Assembly: GCF_900312745.1 (NCBI RefSeq)
Contig: NZ_OMPD01000014.1
Location: forward strand, 2,480,001 to 2,544,000
Length of the DNA stretch: 64,000 nucleotides
Origin: Aquimarina sp. AU58
GTDB taxonomy: Bacteria > Bacteroidota > Bacteroidia > Flavobacteriales > Flavobacteriaceae
Direction: 5' to 3'
The notes below the pieces were generated by a model that was not told where the DNA came from, ran no database searches, and was given only the letters and a program-made list of their open reading frames with translations. Position numbers and translations under genes: made by a program. Below are positions 19,061 to 28,200 of the stretch, one piece after another (the first letter of the stretch is position 1; the number at the start of each line of letters is the position of its first letter).

Positions 19061-22000
19061 ATGAAAAATAAGCTCATAATGAATTTTAGAGACCATCATC
19101 TGTTACACTTGTTTTTAGGAGTGTTACTATGTAATATAGTATACTCACAACAATTACCCGTAGAAGTTACTCCCCAATTGATTCCCCCTTATAATTTTAG
19201 ATTATCAGACTATGAAGCGATTACTACAGAAAAACTAATAGTAAACCTACACCTTACCGATATTAACACGTTTAATCGGCAGGTTCGTTTAAAATTATTT
19301 ATAGAGAATAATGCAGGATTATCGATCCAAAGTAGTGATGTGGTACTAGGAGCGCCTCCTATTTTTTTGGATGGTGGAGTATCATTACGATTAAGCAATC
19401 TAGATTTACGTCCTTATTTTTCTCTTCAGAATCTAAGAGGGGTTACTCCACAACAATATGATACCCCTTTGCCAGAAGGTTTATACCGTTTCTGTTTTGA
19501 AGTATACGATATAAAATCAGGCCAACAACTTTCTCGCAAAAGTTGTGTTGCTGCATATCTGTTACTTAATGATCCTCCTTTTTTAAATCTCCCCAAACGA
19601 GACGAACAGGTAGTGATTCGCAACCCACAAAATATCATTTTTCAGTGGACTCCTCGTCATTTTAACGCTACCAATGTAGAGTATGAGTTTGTTTTATCAG
19701 AATTATGGGATAACGGTATGAATCCGCAGGCTGCTTTTTTAGCAAGTCGTCCTATTTATCAAACCACTACCTATGCAACGACCTTACTATATGGTCCTGG
19801 TGAGACGATGCTACTACCCGATAAGAAGTATGGATGGCGGGTTCGAGCTATTGTAAGTGATGGGATTACTAAAAGTGCAGTTTTTAAAAATGATGGGTAT
19901 AGTGAGATTTTTCATTTTACTTATGCAGGTGATTGTGTAGATCCGCAATTTATAATGGCCAAAGGAGTAAGCCCTGTTCAGGAAAAAATTACCTGGCAGG
20001 GTGTACAACACAAGCAATATATTGTAGAATATCGTAAGAAAGATGTAGAAAATGCGGTATGGTTTGGTAGTGAAAGACCCATTTTAGAAGAAGAAACGAC
20101 GATTTATAAACTAACCCCTGGTACTACGTATGAGTTTAGAGTAGGAGGGCAATGCCAGGAAAATGGTCCATATACCTATTCACAGATTTATGAATTTACA
20201 ACCCAGATAGAAGATGGGGAGAACACTTATAATTGTGGGATCACACCAGAGATCAAAATCGAAAACCAGAACCCCTTACCAGATTTAGTATCAGGAGATA
20301 CGTTTACAGCAGGAGATTTTCCTGTGTTGGTTCATGAGGTATCTGGTAGCAAAGGCAATTTTACTGGGATGGGATGGATTAAAATTCCATATTTAAATGA
20401 TATTAGTGTAGGCGTAGTTTTTAAAGGAATTGCTATTAATACCGATTATGAGTTAATCAAAGGAATGGTAGAGACTACCTACGATGTAACCTGGAGCAAT
20501 GTTGATGATATTGGGGATGAGATAGAAGTGATCAAAGAAATAACTTCAGTATTATCAGATAAATTAAATGCCTTGATTGTGATGGTAAAAGAAGAAATAG
20601 ATCTTGCCATGCAAACAGGGTTAGCTCAAGAGATGATCCAGGGGTGGATTGATGAAATGGACCTGACCGATGAGCAACGAGAAGTGATGGAAACCTTTAA
20701 AGCCGATATAAAAGAAAATATCAAAAAAATAAGAGAAGATATAGCTAATGGAGTTTATGACGAAGAAATAAAGGAAAACCTTATCGATACATTCATAGAA
20801 GAAGAAGTAGAAATTAAAGAGACCCCTTATTATGTTACAGAAGTAAAAAATAGTACGAATAAGAACAGAAGTTTCTCTCGTGCAGGAGAAGGTGATCCAA
20901 AGAGTGCTAAAAAATATAAATTTAATGAGACAGTTTTTTCAGTACGGCAAAGAGAACCCATGCAACTTTCTATAAATACCATTGAAGGTGCAGCTTCTTT
21001 CTCTGATCCGGTTTGGTTTATAGATAAAAAAGAAATAGGAGAAGGAAAAATAGTTTCTTTTGATCGGAAAGAATTAAAGAGAAAGGCAAAAATAGTAATT
21101 AGAGATAGAAAAAATCCAGAAAATGAATTTCAATTTAGAGTAATAATTTATGAAAAACCCATAGCTACTTTCGAACTAGCGACGAATAAGGATGATTTTA
21201 AAGGAGAATTTTTGTTTGATGATGCTAGTAAAAAAATATTGCAAAGAGCAGGAGATTATACAGAAATAGGAAAAGAAATTTTTCATAAAAAGTATGCTTT
21301 AGGGAATAAGAAATACCATGCTCCTGTACTGGGCGTCAAAAAAGATCAGACAGTTAGCCTTAAGATCAACCTGTCTGGAGTAAACCAAAAAGATCCTGAT
21401 TTTGAGATAGAGCTGAGATCGACAAAACCTTCAAAAATAAAAATAAACGGTGATAATATTCATGAGATTACAAGTAATTCTATAGTCGATATTACAGTAA
21501 AAGGAATTTTGAAAGAAGATGAATATATAAATGTCTATGATCAAAGTGAAGAACTTATTGGTAAACTCAAAATTGTGTGTAAACCAATGAAAAAAGAAAA
21601 ATTAAAAGTTGTTTTTATCTCAGATGAGAAAAAACACATTAAAAATATGTCTGAAGATAAAATACTTTCGGCATTGAATACAAAAGGGCATAATCAATTA
21701 TTTAGAAAGTGGATTTTTGAAGGAAAAGAAACAATCTCGATTAAGAAATTAATAGAGGAATACTTAAAGGTTGATAAGAGAGAAAAAAAGAAAAAGATAA
21801 AAGAAGAAATGAAGAGTAATATTGAATATATAGCCAAGGCTTATGGATGGTATAGAAAAGTTGTGTTGGGATCTCAAAAGTACTCAATTTTATTTTTGTC
21901 TAATTATTCAAATCATGTAGACAAAACTGGTCGAATAGATGGAGAGAATAGATCAAAAAGGAATATCACTTTAATGTTAAAAGAATCTACAGTAAAGCAT

Positions 22001-22228
22001 ATCATACATGAACAGGGCCATCAATTAGGACTACCTCATATATTTTGTTCTGATACAGAAAGTTTTCGAAAAAATTGTAAGGAAATCATAATTAATAAAA
22101 ACAGGGGAATGCCAAAGTATTCTGCAAAATATAATTTTATGGATTATCAAAAAGAATACGAAGATTCTAAGGATACTCGGAATATGTTTTTTACGTATCA
22201 GATGGAGGAAATTAATAGAAGAGATTAA
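19061..22228 (+). CDS. TANFOR/fibronectin-III protein with C-terminal metzincin protease domain, copy 2 (1055 aa)
   Basis: A signal peptide (residues 1-30, ending NIVYSQ) precedes the TANFOR-like and fibronectin-III-like region shared with copy 1. After about residue 506 the protein diverges: a helical linker, beta-rich domains (about 640-860), then a C-terminal zincin. The zinc site HEQGHQLGLPH (H983, E984, H987, H993) fits HExxHxxGxxH, and the Met-turn is M1027 within NFMDY, the metzincin arrangement. Predicted role: an exported zinc peptidase delivered by the conserved N-terminal region, acting outside the cytoplasm. The downstream exported helical protein is the best candidate for a cognate inhibitor. 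Protease fold: high confidence. Toxin role: inference from architecture and neighbours. Confidence 0.88.
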   Translation: MKNKLIMNFRDHHLLHLFLGVLLCNIVYSQQLPVEVTPQLIPPYNFRLSDYEAITTEKLIVNLHLTDINTFNRQVRLKLFIENNAGLSIQSSDVVLGAPPIFLDGGVSLRLSNLDLRPYFSLQNLRGVTPQQYDTPLPEGLYRFCFEVYDIKSGQQLSRKSCVAAYLLLNDPPFLNLPKRDEQVVIRNPQNIIFQWTPRHFNATNVEYEFVLSELWDNGMNPQAAFLASRPIYQTTTYATTLLYGPGETMLLPDKKYGWRVRAIVSDGITKSAVFKNDGYSEIFHFTYAGDCVDPQFIMAKGVSPVQEKITWQGVQHKQYIVEYRKKDVENAVWFGSERPILEEETTIYKLTPGTTYEFRVGGQCQENGPYTYSQIYEFTTQIEDGENTYNCGITPEIKIENQNPLPDLVSGDTFTAGDFPVLVHEVSGSKGNFTGMGWIKIPYLNDISVGVVFKGIAINTDYELIKGMVETTYDVTWSNVDDIGDEIEVIKEITSVLSDKLNALIVMVKEEIDLAMQTGLAQEMIQGWIDEMDLTDEQREVMETFKADIKENIKKIREDIANGVYDEEIKENLIDTFIEEEVEIKETPYYVTEVKNSTNKNRSFSRAGEGDPKSAKKYKFNETVFSVRQREPMQLSINTIEGAASFSDPVWFIDKKEIGEGKIVSFDRKELKRKAKIVIRDRKNPENEFQFRVIIYEKPIATFELATNKDDFKGEFLFDDASKKILQRAGDYTEIGKEIFHKKYALGNKKYHAPVLGVKKDQTVSLKINLSGVNQKDPDFEIELRSTKPSKIKINGDNIHEITSNSIVDITVKGILKEDEYINVYDQSEELIGKLKIVCKPMKKEKLKVVFISDEKKHIKNMSEDKILSALNTKGHNQLFRKWIFEGKETISIKKLIEEYLKVDKREKKKKIKEEMKSNIEYIAKAYGWYRKVVLGSQKYSILFLSNYSNHVDKTGRIDGENRSKRNITLMLKESTVKHIIHEQGHQLGLPHIFCSDTESFRKNCKEIIINKNRGMPKYSAKYNFMDYQKEYEDSKDTRNMFFTYQMEEINRRD
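19333..20579 (+). repeat. Long direct repeat, right copy
   Basis: This matches 1-1247 at an offset of 19332. The boundary where identity ends (20579) lies inside both reading frames at the same codon, so the two genes share a start region and differ only in what was joined after it. Confidence 0.95.
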
Positions 22229-22262
22229 CAAAAAACGAAATAATAACACTTCACTTCTAGAT

Positions 22263-23288
22263 ATGATAAATAACAGTACAGATGAAGAAGCATATCGTTT
22301 TGTTTTCACAAAAAAAGTGGTATTTCTACTATTTGGTATGATGATACGTATCACTTCTATGGCTCAGATAGATGTTTTTTCTTTAGTGAACCATCCTAAT
22401 CCACCTTTAAAAAAGATACAAAATGCTGTAGAATACAATTTGAAGAATAGTCGCTTTTATGATTTTTATGAAAAAAATGAATACATAAGAATTCCTAAGC
22501 CTTATCAATATAATTTTTTTACTGAAGAAGCAAAATTAAGGCTACTAGAATTACTCAAAAATACCTGGACAGAAGAAGAAATTGAGTCACATCTAACCAT
22601 AAAACTAGCCTATGAATTAGATACATTAAACTCAAGGAACAGTTTTTACAAAAGAGCAAAAAGAATTGCCAAACGGGATAGTATTCCTATAGACAAAGTA
22701 TGGGGGCAAATGCTTGATAAAAGATCAAAAGCATACAAAAAACTCATCATTAATCAAAAAACTCCTAGAGATATTGCCCTACTGGCGGGATATCTAAAAG
22801 ATAAACGTTTTATACCGTATTTAAAAACATTGGCAACCGATACAGCGTATTATTATAATTATGAAGCTCAACTAGCTTTGGCTCATTATACTATTGAACC
22901 TTATCATATAGAGATGGTCAAAAAAAATTCGTATTCAGAAAATCTGAATTTTAATAGCTTCAGAAATAGATTAGAAAATCTGGCATATATCTGTACTAAA
23001 GAGTCTTTACAACACTATTATAAGTTTTGCAGGAGTAGCGATAAAGTATATAATTCTCATGGAAATGGATATGATTATATGGCAGAAACAGCCATTATAG
23101 GGCTTTCTTTTCTATTAAAAAATAAGGAAATGTATAAAGAGATAGAAAATATTAAAATGAAGTATATGAAATCAGGAATATATGATGAGAATTACCTAAA
23201 AGAAATACAGGCTGTTGCCAATAGATATTTTTCTAGTAAGGATATGAATGCTATGGATTGTGAATCCATAAAATTAGAGATTTGGTAA
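22263..23288 (+). CDS. Exported alpha-helical protein, candidate immunity protein for the metzincin
   Basis: A 341-aa protein starting 34 bp after the protease-toxin candidate. Residues 17-36 form a signal-like stretch (TKKVVFLLFG...SMAQ), so the mature part should be periplasmic or surface-exposed. The rest is rich in helices with a HEAT-like rhythm (DIALLAGYLKDKRFIPYLKTLATDTAYYYNYEAQLALAHY), suited to protein-protein contact. No enzymatic motif is seen. An exported helical partner directly after an exported protease is what an immunity protein would look like, but this is inference. A shorter start at 22338 would weaken the signal peptide, so I kept 22263. Confidence 0.7.
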   Translation: MINNSTDEEAYRFVFTKKVVFLLFGMMIRITSMAQIDVFSLVNHPNPPLKKIQNAVEYNLKNSRFYDFYEKNEYIRIPKPYQYNFFTEEAKLRLLELLKNTWTEEEIESHLTIKLAYELDTLNSRNSFYKRAKRIAKRDSIPIDKVWGQMLDKRSKAYKKLIINQKTPRDIALLAGYLKDKRFIPYLKTLATDTAYYYNYEAQLALAHYTIEPYHIEMVKKNSYSENLNFNSFRNRLENLAYICTKESLQHYYKFCRSSDKVYNSHGNGYDYMAETAIIGLSFLLKNKEMYKEIENIKMKYMKSGIYDENYLKEIQAVANRYFSSKDMNAMDCESIKLEIW

Positions 23289-23394
23289 TGCTACATAAAA
23301 TGATTTCTCTGGAAAGCAAAATAAAGTACATTTTTTTAACTGGGTTACTCTCTGTTAAGGCCTTATGTTAAACTTCGTTGATTATAAAAGGGTT

Positions 23395-25836
23395 ATGAGA
23401 GTGGGTAAGTCAAAATTGGTTTTGTATAATTTTAGTCATAGAAAGCGTTCATGGGGTTTATTAGCTTTTTTGGTATTCCCTTTTTTATCTATTGCACAAA
23501 CACTGGATTATGAAACAATTACTCAGAGTAAGCCTTTAAAAGTAAGTGGTCAGGTTTCTGCCAGTGGCGTGTATTACAGTTCTAATCAAAATGCTAACCG
23601 AGACCCCTTTACTTATTTTTTGCAAGGAGCCCTTAATATTAATATATATAGTTTTTCTATTCCGATTTCGTATAGTTTTTCGAATCAGGGAGAGAATTTA
23701 GGCTATCAATTACCCTTTGATTTTAATCGTATTAGTTTGCATCCCAAATATAAATGGGTTACGGGCCATATCGGTAATATAAGTATGACCTTTTCTCCTT
23801 ATACCTTAAGTGGTCATCAGTTTACAGGTGGTGGTATAGATCTTACTCCACCGGGAGCCTTTAAAATCAGTGCTATGAGTGGCCGTTTACTAAAGGCTGT
23901 AGAGGATAATGCAGATGCCAGAACGGTTCCTTCGTATAACCGTATGGGGTATGGGTTAAAAACAAGTTTAGAGAAGGAGCGATATAAGATCGGTGTTATA
24001 GGTTTTTATGCCAAAGATGATCCAACTTCTATCGATTCTATTCCCGAAGCCAAAGGCGTATTACCGCAGGAGAATCTGGTGGTAAGTATAGAAGGAGAAG
24101 TTAAATTAGGTAAAAGTTTTAGTCTTCAGGCCGAATATGCATCTACAGCGATTACCAAAGATACCCGAGCCGAGGAGGTTGATAATTCGGAAATATCTCC
24201 GATTGCTACTATTTTTAATAACCGTGCATCTACAGAATATTATACTGCAATAAAAACCCGTTTGGGTTATGGTGTAGGACGAGTAAATCTTGGTTTGGGC
24301 TACGAACGTATTGATCCGGGATATGAAACTCTGGGGGCCTATTATTTTAATAACGATTTCGAAAACATAACTTTAGATGCTTCTAATACGTTTTTTAAAG
24401 ATAGGTTAAGTTTAGCTCTTAATATAGGATATCAAAGAGATGATCTGGATAATTTGAAGGCCAATAACACCAATCGTACGGTTGGATCATTAAATGCCAC
24501 CCTTTCTGTATCCGACCGGCTGAATATTTCTGGTATGTATTCTAACTTTAGTACGTTTACTAATATCAAGCCCAATCAGTTTGATGAGATTAATGATGCC
24601 GATCTTTTGGATGAACAGATAGAAGAGTTAGATTACAAGCAATTATCGCAAACGGCTACTTTAACGATCAACTATGTGCTTTCAGGAAAAAAGACCTCTC
24701 GCCAGAATCTCACGATGAATTATGCACTTAATGATGTTTCAAATGAACAGGGAGGAGTGGTAAGACTTGGTGATGCTTCTACATTTCATAATATGAATTT
24801 GGGTCATACGATAGATTTTTCAGAAAGGAACCTAAATATAAGTACATCGGTTAATGGGACTTATAATACCATTGGTAGAGAAGAAGCAACGACTTGGGGG
24901 CCAACAATAAGTGTCGGTAAGCGATATTTTAAAAAAACACTCAACACCCGACTATCAGCAGGATATAATAGTTCTACTAGTACTACATCTACTACCAGTG
25001 TTACCAATCTACGAGGGGCGGTGACATATACCTTAAAGGAGAGACATAATTTTAACCTCAATGCCGTACAGTTATTTAGAAGTGGTGGCAATAATGGACA
25101 ATTAAGTGAATTTACGGCTACTTTTAGTTATAATTATGCGTTTGGACTAAAGAAGCCTAAAATCAATTTCAATAAAAAGCCGAAGAAACCCAAAAAGGCA
25201 AAAGAAGTTAATGACTCTATCAAAATTCAGTATAGAAAATATCGCTATGAAGGACTCCCAACAGATATCACTCCAGAGTTATTAGCACTACCAGAGAAAG
25301 AAGGTTTTGCCCATCTTATTAAAGATAAACGAGGAAGATTAAGTGATCTTGGAAAACAACTTGTAGAAACCGAACAAAAAGATAAAAGAGTATACAAGGA
25401 GGTTGCCTTAAGTTATCTTAAAGCAATGAATCTTTATTTTGACTTTGCAGCGTTTTATAATGAAAAAATATATGAATCCTATTTAAAACTGGTTCGTGAA
25501 GCACAGGATATTGATCGCCAAATCAGGGACGAGTTTACTTTGTTAAGCGCAAGAATCAATAGTGCCGAGGAAAAAAACCAGGAAGACCTGGATAGACAGA
25601 AAGTATTAGAGAAGCGATATGAATCCCATACCGAACTGTTGCAGTCCTTATTACAGTGGAATTTAAAACCAGAAGATATCGAATATCCAGAAGGAGATAT
25701 TAAAGCACTAAAAAGAGGGAATGCCTCAAAAGTGTTCTCTATGTATCAGAATGAGAAACCAGAAAGAGATATCGTAAAGTTTATCGAAATACGATTGGCA
25801 GATGTATTTCATAAACTATTAAAAGAAGGAAATTAA
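23395..25836 (+). CDS. Outer-membrane beta-barrel protein with C-terminal helical domain
   Basis: About 813 aa from ATG 23395; 23365 is an alternative in-frame start that only lengthens the signal n-region, and AAAGGG precedes 23395. The signal peptide ends SIAQ. Residues up to about 600 are a long series of alternating, aromatic-capped beta strands (e.g. FTATFSYNYAFGLK), typical of a large outer-membrane barrel. A Lys/Pro linker (KPKKPKKAK, about 25180) leads to a helical/coiled-coil domain (about 25230-25836). Bacteroidota TANFOR proteins are often found beside such barrels, so I infer an anchoring or export role for the TANFOR proteins upstream. It is the last gene of the locus. Confidence 0.75.
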   Translation: MRVGKSKLVLYNFSHRKRSWGLLAFLVFPFLSIAQTLDYETITQSKPLKVSGQVSASGVYYSSNQNANRDPFTYFLQGALNINIYSFSIPISYSFSNQGENLGYQLPFDFNRISLHPKYKWVTGHIGNISMTFSPYTLSGHQFTGGGIDLTPPGAFKISAMSGRLLKAVEDNADARTVPSYNRMGYGLKTSLEKERYKIGVIGFYAKDDPTSIDSIPEAKGVLPQENLVVSIEGEVKLGKSFSLQAEYASTAITKDTRAEEVDNSEISPIATIFNNRASTEYYTAIKTRLGYGVGRVNLGLGYERIDPGYETLGAYYFNNDFENITLDASNTFFKDRLSLALNIGYQRDDLDNLKANNTNRTVGSLNATLSVSDRLNISGMYSNFSTFTNIKPNQFDEINDADLLDEQIEELDYKQLSQTATLTINYVLSGKKTSRQNLTMNYALNDVSNEQGGVVRLGDASTFHNMNLGHTIDFSERNLNISTSVNGTYNTIGREEATTWGPTISVGKRYFKKTLNTRLSAGYNSSTSTTSTTSVTNLRGAVTYTLKERHNFNLNAVQLFRSGGNNGQLSEFTATFSYNYAFGLKKPKINFNKKPKKPKKAKEVNDSIKIQYRKYRYEGLPTDITPELLALPEKEGFAHLIKDKRGRLSDLGKQLVETEQKDKRVYKEVALSYLKAMNLYFDFAAFYNEKIYESYLKLVREAQDIDRQIRDEFTLLSARINSAEEKNQEDLDRQKVLEKRYESHTELLQSLLQWNLKPEDIEYPEGDIKALKRGNASKVFSMYQNEKPERDIVKFIEIRLADVFHKLLKEGN

Positions 25837-25940
25837 TATATACCACTATTTAGGTTTTATTTTATGATTTAAAGAAAGAATTCTGTAAAAAGTACAGAAA
25901 CAACCGTGATCTCTATATAAATACATAAACTACCTATCTC

Positions 25941-25948
25941 TAATTTTG
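25941..25948 (+). promoter_or_regulatory. Possible -7 box for the DUF3291 gene
   Basis: TAATTTTG matches the Bacteroidota TAnnTTTG -7 consensus 36 bp before the DUF3291 start. No good -33 TTG is seen at the usual distance. Confidence 0.3.
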
Positions 25949-25983
25949 AATATTGATACTGATAATACAGTAAAAATCAAATT

Positions 25984-26448
25984 ATGAGTAAAAAGTATAT
26001 TGCAGAAATTAATATTGCCAAAATGAAGGCCCCGCTGGATTCTCCTTTATTAAAAGAATTCGTAGATTTTCTAGAACCGATTAATAAACTAGCCGATGAA
26101 AGCTCAGGATTTGTGTGGAGATTAAAAGATGATGATGGTAGTTCTGCTGCAAATATAGAATCTCCTTTAGAAGATGATATGATGCTTATTAATATGTCTG
26201 TTTGGAAAGATCTTACATCTCTTAAAAATTTTGCTTATGATACTGTACATAGCTATTTTGTGAGGGATGGTAGAAAATGGTTTGAAAGAATGAAAAGTCC
26301 ACATGTGGTATTATGGTGGGTAGATCACGATCATATACCAACAACAGAAGAAGCCATTTCTAAATTGAAACATATAGAAAAATATGGACCAACTTCTGAA
26401 GCTTTTAATTTTAAAAAGATTTTTAATAGTTTAGGTGAAGAAATTTAA
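25984..26448 (+). CDS. DUF3291 domain-containing protein
   Basis: 154 aa, full length for the family. It opens with IAEINIAKMKAPLDSPLLKEFVDFL and has the conserved SGFVWRLKDDDG, MSVWKDLTSLKNFAY and KSPHVVLWWVDHDHIPTTEEA motifs of DUF3291. These are small cytoplasmic proteins of the dimeric alpha/beta-barrel type, related to antibiotic-biosynthesis monooxygenase-like folds. Biochemical role unknown. It lies upstream of, and on the same strand as, an AraC-type regulator 55 bp away, which may control it. Confidence 0.85.
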   Translation: MSKKYIAEINIAKMKAPLDSPLLKEFVDFLEPINKLADESSGFVWRLKDDDGSSAANIESPLEDDMMLINMSVWKDLTSLKNFAYDTVHSYFVRDGRKWFERMKSPHVVLWWVDHDHIPTTEEAISKLKHIEKYGPTSEAFNFKKIFNSLGEEI

Positions 26449-26502
26449 ATTTATGATTTTATGTTTATATTGATGAGAGAATAAAGCAATGAATCAAAAT
26501 AT

Positions 26503-27393
26503 ATGAGGCCTGTAAAATCAGTAGAAAAGATACCAAATTACCATTTGTATGGTAATACGATAGAAGGAGAAGTTGCCTCTTTTTTTAATATGAGACGCTT
26601 AGAAGAATTATCTGATGGCCTTAATAATGTAGTGCATCATCCTCATCGACATTTTAATCTCTTTCAAATCATATGGGTAACCCATGGCCGTGGAAACATT
26701 ATGATAGACGAAAAAATGTATGAAATGGAGAAGGGGACACTATTTTATATTCACCCAGGGGTAGTTCATGCCTGTGAAAATTCTAACGATTTTAAAGGAT
26801 TTGTATTACATTTCTCCCCAGATGTTTTGTTATCACAAATAGGAGCCAACACCAGTTTTGAAATTATAAATACAACCATACATAATACATTTTTAGGAGT
26901 ACGAATTAATGAAGAAGAAAAAGCAATTAACAATAGTATTACAGAGCTATGGAAAGAATTTACTAATGACTATGTAGAGAAAGATCAAATTATTAAAAAT
27001 AATCTTAATGTTTTGATGATCTATATCCAGCGACAAATGCATAATGATCAGGGGTTTGGAGATGGGACATCTAGTAATATGATTGTGAAATCTTTTAGAG
27101 CGTTAATAGAACAAGAGTATAAAAAAGAAAGAAGTGTTAGCTATTATGCTTCGTTACTACATATTACACCGACTTATCTAAACGATACAGTAAAAAAATC
27201 AACAGGGAAAACAGCAGGAACACTAATTAGAGAACGTGTCATTTTAGAGGCCAAACGACTTTTGATTTTTAGTAAACTAAGTATATCTGAGATTGCTTTT
27301 AAGTTACACTTTGAAGATTCGGCTTATTTCTGGAAGTTTTTTAAGAAATATGTATCAATTTCTCCAAAATCATTTAGAGAACAACATAAATGA
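26503..27393 (+). CDS. AraC-family transcriptional regulator with cupin sensor domain
   Basis: 296 aa. Residues about 45-105 form a cupin-like ligand-binding domain (HHPHRHFNLFQIIWVTHGRGN..., GTLFYIHPGVVHA). The C-terminal about 100 residues carry the paired helix-turn-helix of AraC/XylS regulators (SVSYYASLLHITPTYLNDTVKKSTGKT, then SISEIAFKLHFEDSAYFWKFFKKYVSISPKSFR). It is a cytoplasmic DNA-binding activator. The sensed ligand is unknown; the DUF3291 gene upstream is a plausible target. It marks ordinary chromosome between the toxin-like locus and the prophage. Confidence 0.93.
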   Translation: MRPVKSVEKIPNYHLYGNTIEGEVASFFNMRRLEELSDGLNNVVHHPHRHFNLFQIIWVTHGRGNIMIDEKMYEMEKGTLFYIHPGVVHACENSNDFKGFVLHFSPDVLLSQIGANTSFEIINTTIHNTFLGVRINEEEKAINNSITELWKEFTNDYVEKDQIIKNNLNVLMIYIQRQMHNDQGFGDGTSSNMIVKSFRALIEQEYKKERSVSYYASLLHITPTYLNDTVKKSTGKTAGTLIRERVILEAKRLLIFSKLSISEIAFKLHFEDSAYFWKFFKKYVSISPKSFREQHK

Positions 27394-27449
27394 TTAATAG
27401 TATGTGTTTTCTGAAATAAGCAAAAAGAAATTAATTACTGTATATGCCA

Positions 27450-28022
27450 TCAACTAATCATCATTACCGTAACCTGAAAGATTTCACCGATAACCCCGAA
27501 CAAAGCTAGTATCAAACCGAATGCACCCAAAGCTCTACCATGAGCATATCGATCTAAGTAATTTAAAATACTGGCAATAATTTTTAAAATAATTAATAGA
27601 ATTGTTATCACTATAAAAGAGCTAAACATTAAAATACCTATACTCGAAAATATGATACCAAGCCATCCAACAAACCAAGCGAAATAGTCAAAGTAATTAA
27701 AAAAATGATCTTTAGGGCGTTCATATAGGATAGGGACATATTTCCAGCAAACCCAAAAACAGCCTAATAATGCTACAGCGATAGAAAGATGCATCAAAAC
27801 AGCAAGAGGTAACGATGTGCCATCTTTGGGGCTACGCTTTTTAATGATATTGAATAACCAATCAATTAAAATATCGATCCCTTTCTCAATACGATCTGCT
27901 AGAGATGGCTTACGCACTTCAATAAATGCCAGAGCAAACCCGATCAACTCTAATGGAAGGCTTATGATCTGAACAAGATCTGCATTATGATCGGTAAATA
28001 TCCCCACAATATAAAAATACAT
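27450..28022 (-). CDS. Polytopic membrane protein of unknown function
   Basis: 190 aa with about four or five hydrophobic segments (e.g. LPLAVLMHLSIAVALLGCFW; SSFIVITILLIILKIIASIL; AFGLILALFGVIGEIF) and a cytosolic-looking basic loop (IIKKRSPKDG). No family is recognised. It runs opposite to the AraC gene and is the last chromosomal gene before the attachment-site remnant. The palindrome at 28037-28070 lies 15 bp upstream of its start, so it is more likely the terminator of the former tRNA gene than part of this gene's promoter. Confidence 0.65.
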   Translation of the reverse strand: MYFYIVGIFTDHNADLVQIISLPLELIGFALAFIEVRKPSLADRIEKGIDILIDWLFNIIKKRSPKDGTSLPLAVLMHLSIAVALLGCFWVCWKYVPILYERPKDHFFNYFDYFAWFVGWLGIIFSSIGILMFSSFIVITILLIILKIIASILNYLDRYAHGRALGAFGLILALFGVIGEIFQVTVMMIS

Positions 28023-28036
28023 TTTCTGAATTAAAT

Positions 28037-28070
28037 AAAAAAGGTTGTCTTATATAAGACAACCTTTTTT
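28037..28070 (-). terminator. Rho-independent terminator, downstream of the former tRNA gene
   Basis: Perfect palindrome with 16-bp arms (core GGTTGTCTTA / TAAGACAACC) flanked by A6 and T6, so it can work in both directions. It directly follows the tRNA-like 3' end when read on the - strand. Confidence 0.85.
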
Positions 28071-28074
28071 ATTG

Positions 28075-28088
28075 TAGCGAGAGGGGGG
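28075..28088 (-). other. tRNA 3'-end remnant, probable prophage attachment site (attL)
   Basis: The + strand reads TAGCGAGAGGGGGG. Its complement, CCCCCCTCTCGCTA, looks like the T-stem/acceptor-stem 3' end of a tRNA. The sequence to its right has no GGTTCGA T-loop and no tRNA body, so only the 3' end is present. With a terminator on the chromosomal side and phage genes on the other, it fits integration into a tRNA 3' end. The intact tRNA should lie at the other end of the prophage, outside the window. Confidence 0.5.
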
Positions 28089-28200
28089 CTCTCAATGTTA
28101 TTTTATACTTTTAATCAATGTTGATTATCAATGATTTACATCTGTGATTTATACTTAATATCTTATAATACTGCAAGAATTTAACACGCTTCAAACGCTG

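Noticed and set aside
1-25836. Type IX secretion C-terminal sorting signal on the giants or TANFOR proteins
   Set aside because: None of the C-termini shows the conserved short beta domain of a type A or B sorting signal.
28075-28160. Complete tRNA gene at the prophage's left end
   Set aside because: Only the last about 14 bases fit a tRNA 3' end; there is no T-loop, anticodon arm or D arm to the right.
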